Positions 1-6,092 of a DNA stretch of 9,866 nucleotides are shown here, in pieces. The notes below the pieces were generated by a model. That model saw only the letters and a list, made by a program, of their open reading frames with translations. It did no database searches and had not been told where the DNA came from. The position numbers were made by a program, and so were the translations under genes. This DNA comes from Chloroflexota bacterium (GTDB taxonomy: Bacteria > Chloroflexota > Dehalococcoidia > SM23-28-2 > RBG-16-64-32): NCBI GenBank assembly GCA_022561095.1, contig JADFRV010000070.1, forward strand, positions 1 through 9,866, written 5' to 3'. Position 1 is the first letter of the stretch. Each line of letters opens with the position of its first letter.

Positions 1-1
1 T

Positions 2-64
2 AAGAAGAAGGGTAAGAAACGTGGGAAGAAAACAAGCAGGAAAGGTGGAAAGAAAGACCGTTAG
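2..64 (+). CDS. C-terminal end of a lysine-rich protein (partial, 5' end outside window)
   Basis: The first 63 bases read in one frame as 20 residues followed by TAG. Eleven of these residues are Lys and three are Arg, with Gly and Ser/Thr between them. Such a basic tail is typical of nucleic-acid-binding proteins (histone-like proteins, some topoisomerases, some ribosomal proteins), but the folded part lies outside the window, so the family cannot be named. A second frame is also open here, but the pattern of AAG/AAA codons separated by Gly and Arg codons favours this one. No clear terminator follows the stop. Confidence 0.55.
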   Translation, partial: KKKGKKRGKKTSRKGGKKDR

Positions 65-311
65 TGTCTACGTTCGCTTGGGCACGTCGGCCTAGAGCCA
101 AAGGGACGAGGACGCTCTCCGCCCGCCGCGATTGTGCGCCTGGGCTGGGCGGGCGTCAACTGGGCGCCGGTCTCTGTACTAGAGGCTAGGTGTCGTCTCC
201 GACATGGGAGCACGCCAAAATAGGCGGGACTCCATGTTATAGCCGGTCGTAACACGCGACGCCCCCGTACGTCTCTAACCAGTAGATGGGGCTTTGTGAG
301 TAGACCGAACC
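65..311. other. intergenic region with no gene recognised
   Basis: These 247 bases lie between the basic-tail gene and the response-regulator gene. Short open frames exist on both strands but none has a ribosome binding site or protein-like composition. A TTATAG sequence near 237-242 could be a -10 element for the downstream gene, but no matching -35 is visible. No intrinsic terminator with a T-run was seen. Confidence 0.4.
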
Positions 312-1727
312 GTGATTAGCATAGACTTCGAGCGCGTTGGCAACCTACTAGGGTTCCGCTCGTCTCCACCTTGCGAGGCGACGCGCGTGCTGTTGGTAGA
401 GGGCAGTCGCGAGGTCGCGCGGATCGCCCGGCATATGCTGCAGGCGTATAGAGATGTCAACTTTGTGGTCACCCCCGTCACGTCCACTGAAAGGTGCCTT
501 CACCTCCTCAGCCAGGGCACCTTCGACCTCATACTTCTGGACTATAACCTTCCAGGGGAAGACGGGATCGATGCGCTCCTGCGCCTGAATCATAGAGCCG
601 ACCTACCTCCTGTCATCATGCTCGTCCCCGAAGGTCATGACGCGATCGGAACCGAGGCGATTCGCTCTGGTGCGCACGACTACTTCCCTAAAGGCCTAGG
701 CCACGCCATCCACCAGTCTCTGGATTGGCGCCGCTGGGAAGCCGAAGCTAAGCGGCTCCGTGATGAGCTAGAGCACGTCAGAATCACAGACGAGTTGACG
801 GGACTGTTCGCCAGTGGTTTTCTCGCTAGATCACTGGAGATCGAGATTAGCAGGGCACGACGGTACGGGCGTGAGCTCTCCTTCCTAATGTTGGACCTGG
901 ACGATTTCAAGCAGTTCAACCGTGCCCACGGGGACGAGGTCGGCGATTCAGCGTTGAAGCATGTTTCGGCAGCTATTCGAAGCTGCATGCGGAGCACTGA
1001 CGTTGTTGCCCGCTATAAGGAGGATGAGTTCTGTGTCCTCCTGACCGAAACTCCGCTAGAGGGAGCGCGCACCGCGGCGGAACGTCTCCGTTTCGCAATC
1101 GCGGCTCACCCAGTTACAGCTGGCACCAGAGCGATGCCCGTCACGGCGAGCTTCGGCGTCTGCTCCGTCAATCCACAGGATGGCCTCAAGGCGGAGTCCG
1201 TCATTAGAGATGCCGAAGCGGCCCTGAAGCAAGCGAAGCTAGCCGGGAAGAATCAGGTCTCCATTTACCTGCCCTCCGTCGATGGTGGCCAGGCGGAAGC
1301 TGACAGCAAGGCGGCGGACACCGGCAATGGCGCTAAAGCCGGGCGCTCCGATTCTGGCGCTGGCGCATCTGACCGGCAAGGCGGACTCGGCCAACCCTAC
1401 AGAGGGGATTCGGATGGAATCTCAGTGATCTCGGAACAGTCACTCGTCAAGGATTGGAATCATCATCGTCTGGAAATGATGTGGGAACTCGTCGGGGACG
1501 GGGCCAGACGAACCCTCAAAGCGATGGCAGGCCATCCGGAGGGAATCAGCCGCCTAGACTTGGTTGAGGAGATTGGAATAAGCACGGGGATGTTAGGGGG
1601 CTACCTGGCCAACATTCGCTTCGCATGCAAGAAGTTAGGCTCGGACGTAAGGCCCTACAAAGCCCATGACGACCTGTACACCATGGATCGTGATGTAGCG
1701 GAAAAGATTCGTGATCGCGCCGACTAA
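312..1727 (+). CDS. Response-regulator-like protein: REC + degenerate GGDEF + C-terminal winged helix
   Basis: The 471-residue protein has three parts. Residues about 24-130 form a receiver domain with phospho-acceptor Asp77 (in LILLDYNLPGEDG) and Lys127. The usual Asp-Asp pair is Glu30-Gly31 and the usual Thr/Ser after beta-4 is Val105. Residues about 158-320 form a GGDEF domain that keeps Asp195, Asn203, Asp212 and the acidic pair Asp238-Glu239, but the signature reads KEDEF (236-240). The RxxD inhibitory-site motif (R227-S-T-D230) is kept at the canonical five-residue distance. A Gly/Ser/Ala-rich linker (about 321-372) leads to about 99 residues that look like a winged helix. The start is the GTG at 312: an in-frame TGA at 297 leaves it as the first possible start codon, and no Shine-Dalgarno is visible. 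I infer a signalling or DNA-binding regulator that is probably not an active diguanylate cyclase. Zinc-ribbon coding sequence continues in frame after the stop. Confidence 0.88.
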   Translation: MISIDFERVGNLLGFRSSPPCEATRVLLVEGSREVARIARHMLQAYRDVNFVVTPVTSTERCLHLLSQGTFDLILLDYNLPGEDGIDALLRLNHRADLPPVIMLVPEGHDAIGTEAIRSGAHDYFPKGLGHAIHQSLDWRRWEAEAKRLRDELEHVRITDELTGLFASGFLARSLEIEISRARRYGRELSFLMLDLDDFKQFNRAHGDEVGDSALKHVSAAIRSCMRSTDVVARYKEDEFCVLLTETPLEGARTAAERLRFAIAAHPVTAGTRAMPVTASFGVCSVNPQDGLKAESVIRDAEAALKQAKLAGKNQVSIYLPSVDGGQAEADSKAADTGNGAKAGRSDSGAGASDRQGGLGQPYRGDSDGISVISEQSLVKDWNHHRLEMMWELVGDGARRTLKAMAGHPEGISRLDLVEEIGISTGMLGGYLANIRFACKKLGSDVRPYKAHDDLYTMDRDVAEKIRDRAD

Positions 1728-1883
1728 AACACGAGGCACACGCCCTGTCCCCACTGTGGCGGTCAATCGGTCGTCTTCGACAGACGCGACACGAGTTGCC
1801 TTCAATGCGGACACATCGTCTATGACCGCAATGCGCGACCCTCTTCCCAGTTACTAGGCCTGGACATCACTCCCGACGCGTGA
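1728..1883 (+). other. Stop-separated, in-frame zinc-ribbon coding segment (remnant or readthrough extension)
   Basis: Directly after the TAA of the response-regulator gene, the same frame stays open for 51 codons to a TGA. It contains Cys at segment positions 7, 10, 24 and 27 (CPHC, 13 residues, CLQC followed by GH), the pattern of a TFIIB/rubredoxin-like zinc ribbon with aromatic and hydrophobic residues at plausible places. There is no in-frame ATG, GTG or TTG between the TAA and the first cysteine codon, and no Shine-Dalgarno, so it cannot be a normal separate gene. It may be a C-terminal domain cut off by a recent nonsense mutation, a readthrough product, or a sequencing error in the stop codon. 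Other frames here give no protein-like product. Confidence 0.5.
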
Positions 1884-1947
1884 CCCTGACCCACTCAATG
1901 CGCCCGCCATCGTAGAAAGCCCAATTCCACAGGTTGACGACAATGAC

Positions 1948-1968
1948 AAGGCAGACAACGGCTGCCTT
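1948..1968 (-). terminator. Hairpin downstream of the tRNA, weak candidate terminator
   Basis: A perfect 7-bp stem AAGGCAG/CTGCCTT with a 7-base loop lies about 30 bases past the 3' end of the minus-strand tRNA. The bases after it on the minus strand (gtcattgtc) are only mildly T-rich, so it would be a poor intrinsic terminator. It could equally serve as a processing or plus-strand hairpin. Confidence 0.35.
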
Positions 1969-1997
1969 CGAGGGAGTCAAGGTAGCGGGAGAAAGGC

Positions 1998-2073
1998 TGG
2001 TAGCAGGGGCGGGAATCGAACCCGCGACACATGGCTTATGAAGCCACTGCTCTAACCGCTGAGCTACCCTGCC
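1998..2073 (-). tRNA. tRNA-Met (anticodon CAT), CCA encoded
   Basis: The 76-nt cloverleaf reads on the minus strand as acceptor GGCAGGG/CCCTGCT (with a G1-U72 wobble pair), D-arm GCTC/GAGC, anticodon stem GTGGC/GCCAT around loop TTCATAA, a 5-nt variable loop, T-arm GCGGG/CCCGC with TTCGATT, discriminator A and an encoded CCA end. The anticodon CAT occupies plus-strand positions 2038-2040. The paired acceptor end and the lack of three consecutive G-C pairs at the base of the anticodon stem argue against an initiator tRNA. It is therefore elongator Met, or possibly tRNA-Ile2 read with lysidine at C34, which sequence alone does not settle. Confidence 0.93.
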
Positions 2074-2083
2074 ACCGAAGGCG

Positions 2084-2113
2084 AGTGTAGCAACCGACCT
2101 TCACGGCGGTCAA
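2084..2113 (-). promoter_or_regulatory. Sigma-70-type promoter of the tRNA gene
   Basis: On the minus strand, a -35 TTGACC (2113-2108) and a -10 TACACT (2089-2084) are separated by 18 bp. Ten bases lie between the -10 element and the first base of the tRNA, so transcription would begin within a few bases of the mature 5' end. This is the best-formed -35/-10 pair in the window. Confidence 0.65.
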
Positions 2114-2158
2114 CGACGCGGTGCACGCCTACCTAGCTTATGTCACCTAGACTGGTGG

Positions 2159-3427
2159 TCACACGAAGTAGTGTCTGCAAGCTTCGTCGATGGTAGCAGG
2201 ACTGAGAGCCCGCTCGCCTCCCTGGTAGCGAGCGGTATCCGCTATGGTTTCGACGATGTCGCGAGGGTGGCAACCGCGCATATCACGGAGCCCGTTACTG
2301 GAATACTGGTCCATGAAGTAGTTGGCGGCGGCCTCGTCGTAGGCCACACTGTTACTCTGGCACTCGCGCTTCAGTATCTCGATGAAGATGGAAGAGTCCG
2401 GCCCTGGGATCTCCACCTTATAGCGAATCCGTCGCAGGAACGCGTCGTCCGCCAGCTCCGCCGGAGGCTTGTTGGACACGAAGACCGGGATCGTGTCGAA
2501 GGGGACCTCGAACCTGGCGCCAGTGTGGAGCGACAGGTAGTCGATCTGTCTTTCCAACGGGGTGACCCAACGGTTGAGCAGGTAAACCGCGTCCAGGCGC
2601 TGGCGCCCGAAATCGTCGATGATCATGAAGCCGCCGTTGGCCTTCATCTGTATCGGCGCCTCATACCTCTTGTGCACCTCATCCAGCATGAGCTCCAGGT
2701 GATTGGCAGCGAGCTCTCCCGCGGCGAACACCGTCGGGCGCCGGATGACAACCCAGCGTCGATCAGGCTTCGCCGACCCTGCTGACTCACCGCCGTCCGC
2801 GGCATCGACCGCCTCATGGGTGGAAGGGTCATATACTTGAATTAACTCCCGCATCACCTCAACGGCGTATGGGATCAAGATGTGGCCGGGCAAAGCCTGT
2901 GCTAGCCCCACGGCGGCGCTCGTCTTGCCGTTCCCGGAGGCACCGTAGATGAGGGTGGCCCGCTTGGAGCTAACCGCCTGTCCGATGAGGTCCAGCGTCC
3001 GCTGCGGAAGGACCAGGCGCGACAAGCTCTCTTCGATCTTCTGCCGCGGAATCTCAACGTTATGAATCGATTGCCTGCGCACTTGATCGACGTAGGCCTG
3101 CAACGGCACCGGCGCCGCGCCAACGTAGCCACTCATCGCCAGCGCTGCTAGGGCCCGATATATACCGGCCGAGGTCAGGACGAATCGCAACGTCCCCTCA
3201 GAGCGTCCCGTCCCGCCGGTCACCTCGCAGAGTCGCTCTCGCTTCAAGTACTGGAGAACGTCCGTCGTTACAGTCATGGACAAACCTAGGCGTTTGGCGA
3301 TCTCAAACCCTTCGATGTTGCTGGCGACGTACAGCGTCTTCAGGGCGAGGTCAGTCAAGACGCCTATTTCCAGTCCCGTACCGGCGATTGAACCAGGGGC
3401 TACCGGTCGTTCGACATCTATCTCCAT
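2159..3427 (-). CDS. AAA+ ATPase with N-terminal winged-helix domain
   Basis: The 422-residue protein starts with a winged-helix-like segment (about 20-115, with GFEIAKRLGLS followed by a predicted recognition helix). The AAA+ core follows: Walker A GASGNGKTS at 162-170, Walker B FMIIDD at 267-272, a sensor-1 Asn319 in PVFVSNKP, and an Arg pair R332-R333 at the arginine-finger position. A helical lid ends the protein. The ATG at 3425-3427 has AGGAG six bases upstream. It has no signal peptide or membrane segment and should be cytoplasmic. The substrate or partner is unknown. The N-terminal winged helix suggests DNA binding or protein docking. The gene runs towards the tRNA and converges with the response-regulator gene, which also carries a winged helix. 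The fold assignment is strong; the role is not known. Confidence 0.9.
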   Translation of the reverse strand: MEIDVERPVAPGSIAGTGLEIGVLTDLALKTLYVASNIEGFEIAKRLGLSMTVTTDVLQYLKRERLCEVTGGTGRSEGTLRFVLTSAGIYRALAALAMSGYVGAAPVPLQAYVDQVRRQSIHNVEIPRQKIEESLSRLVLPQRTLDLIGQAVSSKRATLIYGASGNGKTSAAVGLAQALPGHILIPYAVEVMRELIQVYDPSTHEAVDAADGGESAGSAKPDRRWVVIRRPTVFAAGELAANHLELMLDEVHKRYEAPIQMKANGGFMIIDDFGRQRLDAVYLLNRWVTPLERQIDYLSLHTGARFEVPFDTIPVFVSNKPPAELADDAFLRRIRYKVEIPGPDSSIFIEILKRECQSNSVAYDEAAANYFMDQYSSNGLRDMRGCHPRDIVETIADTARYQGGERALSPATIDEACRHYFV

Positions 3428-3433
3428 AGCAAG

Positions 3434-3438
3434 CTCCT
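3434..3438 (-). promoter_or_regulatory. Ribosome binding site of the AAA+ ATPase gene
   Basis: AGGAG on the minus strand lies six bases before the ATG at 3427 and supports that start codon. Confidence 0.7.
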
Positions 3439-3625
3439 GTGATAGCGGCTGACAGCAGCCAGTGCTGCGTAATCTCTTTACGAGTTACTTCACTACTTAA
3501 ACAGCCATCCCAGCCAGATGTTACGAACACCGTTGGGCGCCTCCGTATCCCAATGGCGATGCCCGCCCCTGCCACCAGTCTCTACCCGCCTGCGGTAATG
3601 CCGTCCGCCGCCGGGTTGTGGCACT

Positions 3626-3634
3626 TGATAGAAT
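3626..3634 (+). promoter_or_regulatory. Extended -10 promoter of uvrC, implying a (nearly) leaderless mRNA
   Basis: The sequence TGATAGAAT is an extended -10 element (TG, one base, then TAGAAT, five of six matches to TATAAT). Only nine bases separate it from the uvrC ATG, so transcription should begin at or within about three bases of the start codon. This fits the absence of any Shine-Dalgarno before uvrC. No convincing -35 lies 16-18 bp upstream, as is usual for extended -10 promoters. Confidence 0.5.
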
Positions 3635-3643
3635 GGGTGTGCA

Positions 3644-5503
3644 ATGGCCACGGCAGCCCCCAATCAGTTGCTGGAGCAGGCGCGCGCCCTGCCGGCGCGC
3701 CCGGGCGTCTACATCTTCCGTAACGCTAAGGGCGACGTGATCTACGTGGGCAAGGCGGCCTCCCTCAGGAGCCGCGTGCGCTCCTACTTCGGTTCGCCTC
3801 ACAGCCTGGAGCCGAAGACGCGCCGCCTGGTGGAGAAGATCACCGACGTCGAGTACGTCGTCACCGCCAGCGCCCAGGAGGCGCTTATCCTGGAGGCGAG
3901 CCTGGTCAAGCGCCACCAGCCGTTCTTCAACGTTCGCCTCAAGGACGATAAGCACTACCCCTACCTGAAGATCGACCTGTCCGAGGAGTGGCCGCGGGTG
4001 GAGATCACGCGGCGGGTACTGGACGACGGCGCCCGCTACTTCGGCCCCTACGCCTCGGCCGGTTCGGTCCGGCGCACGCTGGACCTGGTGAAGAAGCTGT
4101 TCCCCTGGCGCTCCTGCACCAAGACGATTACCGGCAACGACCCTCGCCCCTGCCTGGACTATTACATCCAACGCTGCATCGGCCCCTGCGCCTCGCTCTG
4201 CTCGAAGCAGGAATACGACGAAGTCGTCCGGCAGGTGATCCTGTTCCTGGAGGGGCGCACGGAGGAGGTGACGCGAGATCTCCGCCGCAGTATGGGGGAG
4301 GCGTCCGCGAGCCTGGAGTACGAGCGGGCGGCCCGCCTGCGCGACCAGGTTCAGGCCATCGAGCGGACGACGGAGCGACAGGTGATGGAGGTGGTGGAGC
4401 GGGTGGACATGGACGTGTTCGGCCTGGCGCGGGAGGGCGCGGAGGCCGGCGTGCAGGTGTTCTTCGTGCGGCAGGGCAACGTGATCGGTCGCGATACGTT
4501 CGCCCTGGACGGCGCCACGGACGAGCCGGAGGCCGAGGTGCTGGCCAGCTTCCTGAAGCAGTTCTACCAGTCGGCGGCGTACGTGCCGAAGCGGGTGCTC
4601 CTCCCCTTCCCGGTGAGCGACCAGACCCTCATCCAGGAGTGGCTGTCGCAGCGGCGGGGGAAGAAGGTGGAGGTGCTGGCGCCGCAGCGGGGCGATAAGC
4701 GGGCGCTGGTGCAGACCGCCGTGGAGAACGCCCGCGAGTCGCTACAGGTGGCGCGGGCGAAGTGGCTGGCGGACAGCGGCAAGGCGCGCGAGGCGCTGGA
4801 GCAGCTAGAGGAGGAGCTGAACCTGCCCTCGCCGCCGCAGCGGATCGAGTGCTACGACATCTCGAACATCCAGGGCACGTCCGCCGTGGGGTCGATGGTG
4901 GTGTTCGTCGAGGGGCGGCCGCAGCCGGCGGAGTACCGCCGCTTTCGCATCAAGTCCGTGGCCGGGCCGGACGACTTCGCGATGCTCCAGGAGGTGCTGC
5001 ACCGCCGCTTCAAGCGCACGGCGGAGGTGATAGAGGAGCGGGCGAAGGCGGGGGCCGAGGCGGACGGGTCGTTCGGGGCGGTGCCGGACCTGGTGATCGT
5101 GGACGGGGGTAAGGGGCAGGTGTCGGCGGCGCACGACGAGATGCGCAACCTGGGGGTGGGCCACATACCGCTGGCGGGGCTGGCGAAGCGGTTCGAGGAG
5201 CTTTACGTGAAGGACGTTTCGGAGCCGATAGTGCTGCCGAGGACGTCGCAGGCGCTGTACCTGGTGCAGCGCATCCGCGACGAGGCGCACCGGTTCGCGA
5301 TCACGTATCACCGCAAGCTGCGGGCGAAGACGGGGATGCGATCGGCGCTGGACGCGGTGCCGGGGGTGGGCCCGAAGCGGAAGAAGGCGCTGCTACGGAA
5401 GTTCGGCTCGCTGAAGGCGGTGCGGGAGGCGGGGGTGGAGGAGATCGCGGCGACGCCGGGGTTCACGCGCTCGCTGGCGGAGAAGGTGCTGGCGGGGCTA
5501 TAG
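3644..5503 (+). CDS. uvrC: UvrC, excinuclease ABC subunit C
   Basis: UvrC makes both incisions around a DNA lesion handed over by UvrA and UvrB in nucleotide excision repair. The 619 residues contain, in order: an N-terminal GIY-YIG nuclease (about 14-95; Tyr23, Tyr34, Arg42, Glu84); four cysteines at 158, 170, 178 and 182 with the same spacing as the iron-sulfur ligands of E. coli UvrC; a UVR UvrB-binding helix pair (about 205-240); an RNase-H-like nuclease with the triad Asp405, Asp487, His549; and tandem helix-hairpin-helix motifs (569-619). The length is normal for the family and all key residues are present, so it should be active. The ATG is the first start codon after an in-frame TAG at 3629. 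It converges with the cupredoxin gene. Synonymous codon choice drifts from mixed C/G-ending towards G-ending codons along the gene. Confidence 0.98.
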   Translation: MATAAPNQLLEQARALPARPGVYIFRNAKGDVIYVGKAASLRSRVRSYFGSPHSLEPKTRRLVEKITDVEYVVTASAQEALILEASLVKRHQPFFNVRLKDDKHYPYLKIDLSEEWPRVEITRRVLDDGARYFGPYASAGSVRRTLDLVKKLFPWRSCTKTITGNDPRPCLDYYIQRCIGPCASLCSKQEYDEVVRQVILFLEGRTEEVTRDLRRSMGEASASLEYERAARLRDQVQAIERTTERQVMEVVERVDMDVFGLAREGAEAGVQVFFVRQGNVIGRDTFALDGATDEPEAEVLASFLKQFYQSAAYVPKRVLLPFPVSDQTLIQEWLSQRRGKKVEVLAPQRGDKRALVQTAVENARESLQVARAKWLADSGKAREALEQLEEELNLPSPPQRIECYDISNIQGTSAVGSMVVFVEGRPQPAEYRRFRIKSVAGPDDFAMLQEVLHRRFKRTAEVIEERAKAGAEADGSFGAVPDLVIVDGGKGQVSAAHDEMRNLGVGHIPLAGLAKRFEELYVKDVSEPIVLPRTSQALYLVQRIRDEAHRFAITYHRKLRAKTGMRSALDAVPGVGPKRKKALLRKFGSLKAVREAGVEEIAATPGFTRSLAEKVLAGL

Positions 5504-5506
5504 CCC

Positions 5507-5980
5507 CTACTGCACCACGAACGTGCCCACCATCTGGGTGGGGTGCACGTCGCAGCGGAAGAAGTAGACGCCGGGCTCCGGCGGCTCGAACGTGATCGTC
5601 TCCGTGCAGTCGGTGCAGATCGGCGTGCCAGCGATGAGCTCGGAGGCCGAGTCATCGGTATAGACAGCCCAGTTGTGGGGGATGCCAGGGTCGACGTTGT
5701 CGGCGGTGAGGGTGACTTGCCCGCCGGCGGGCACGGTGATGTCGACCGTGTCGAACTGGATGGCGGGGATCATGGCGACGTCCACCGTGGCGCCCTCGCC
5801 CGCGGTCTCACCGTCAGAGGGCGTCTCCTCGGCGACGGCTTCGCCGTCCTCCGGCTCCACGTCCTCGATGCCGGCGTCGGAAGAGAGCGTGAAGGCGAGG
5901 ACGAAAGTTCCGGCGACGGCGGCGAGAACAAAGGCGATCAACGCCTCGCCCAGGGGCAGTTTCGCGAGGTCAAGCTTCAT
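5507..5980 (-). CDS. Membrane-anchored cupredoxin (plastocyanin-like blue copper protein)
   Basis: The 157-residue protein has a short basic N-terminus and one hydrophobic segment (about 10-32), which acts as a membrane anchor or uncleaved signal. An acidic linker (about 35-65) and a cupredoxin domain (about 66-157) follow on the outer face. Type 1 copper ligands are visible: His102 (in PHNW), then Cys143, His146 and Met150 in CDVHPTQM. An extra CTDC pair (Cys122, Cys125) sits in the loop before the strand leading to the copper loop. The likely role is extracytoplasmic single-electron transfer; the partner is unknown, and no oxidase genes are nearby. The start ATG lacks a good Shine-Dalgarno. 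Its stop lies 3 bp from the uvrC stop on the opposite strand, leaving no room for a separate terminator. Confidence 0.88.
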   Translation of the reverse strand: MKLDLAKLPLGEALIAFVLAAVAGTFVLAFTLSSDAGIEDVEPEDGEAVAEETPSDGETAGEGATVDVAMIPAIQFDTVDITVPAGGQVTLTADNVDPGIPHNWAVYTDDSASELIAGTPICTDCTETITFEPPEPGVYFFRCDVHPTQMVGTFVVQ

Positions 5981-6011
5981 AAGCGTGTCGAGCCACCAGC
6001 GGCAGGCTCCA

Positions 6012-6021
6012 TTTATATATA
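6012..6021 (-). promoter_or_regulatory. Candidate -10 region of the cupredoxin gene
   Basis: On the minus strand a TATATATAAA run stands out from GC-rich surroundings 32-41 bases before the cupredoxin ATG. Either TATATA or TATAAA could be the -10 hexamer. No clear -35 is visible, so the exact element is uncertain. Confidence 0.4.
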
Positions 6022-6065
6022 ACGGAGCGGGGTCTTAGGCGCTAGACGCTGCCGGTTTATTCGGA

Positions 6066-6074
6066 TGCTATACT
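6066..6074 (+). promoter_or_regulatory. Extended -10 promoter of pcm
   Basis: TGCTATACT is an extended -10 element (TG, one base, TATACT) that ends 18 bases before the pcm start. A -35 match is poor. It lies back to back with the cupredoxin promoter, so the two genes are divergent. Confidence 0.55.
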
Positions 6075-6081
6075 TCGAAGT

Positions 6082-6085
6082 GGAG
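6082..6085 (+). promoter_or_regulatory. Ribosome binding site of pcm
   Basis: GGAG seven bases before the ATG at 6093 supports that start. Combined with the -10 element above, it gives a 5' leader of only about 12 bases. Confidence 0.55.
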
Positions 6086-6092
6086 ACGGAAG

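Larger units (their letters stand above)
3428..3643. promoter_or_regulatory. Divergent intergenic region between the AAA+ gene and uvrC
   Basis: This 216-bp region serves two divergent genes. Near the ATPase side it carries a short palindrome, CGTAA-N5-TTACG, at 3468-3482, which could be an operator for a winged-helix protein, though five-base arms are short enough to arise by chance. Near uvrC it contains an extended -10 element, described separately. No small gene with a ribosome binding site was found. Confidence 0.3.

Noticed and set aside
64..189. Short plus-strand frame starting with a GTG that overlaps the stop of the basic-tail gene
   Set aside because: It has no ribosome binding site and an Arg/Gly-rich composition typical of out-of-frame GC-rich DNA.
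1711..1857. GTG-initiated frame overlapping the end of the regulator gene and the zinc-ribbon segment
   Set aside because: Its product is low-complexity and destroys the clear cysteine pattern of the other frame.
1998..2073. tRNA as the attachment site of an integrated island, with the recombinase at 6975 as integrase
   Set aside because: No direct repeat of the tRNA 3' end was found in the window, and the recombinase looks like a housekeeping XerC rather than a phage integrase.
2171..2785. Long plus-strand open frame opposite the AAA+ ATPase
   Set aside because: The opposite strand carries conserved Walker and sensor motifs and a good ribosome binding site; this frame has neither.
3521..4171. 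Minus-strand open frame opposite the start of uvrC
   Set aside because: It is a by-product of the GC-rich uvrC sequence; the uvrC product is unmistakable.
5977..6012. Eleven-codon upstream frame whose TGA overlaps the cupredoxin ATG
   Set aside because: Its ATG lies immediately next to the likely -10 element and would be upstream of the transcription start, and it has no ribosome binding site.
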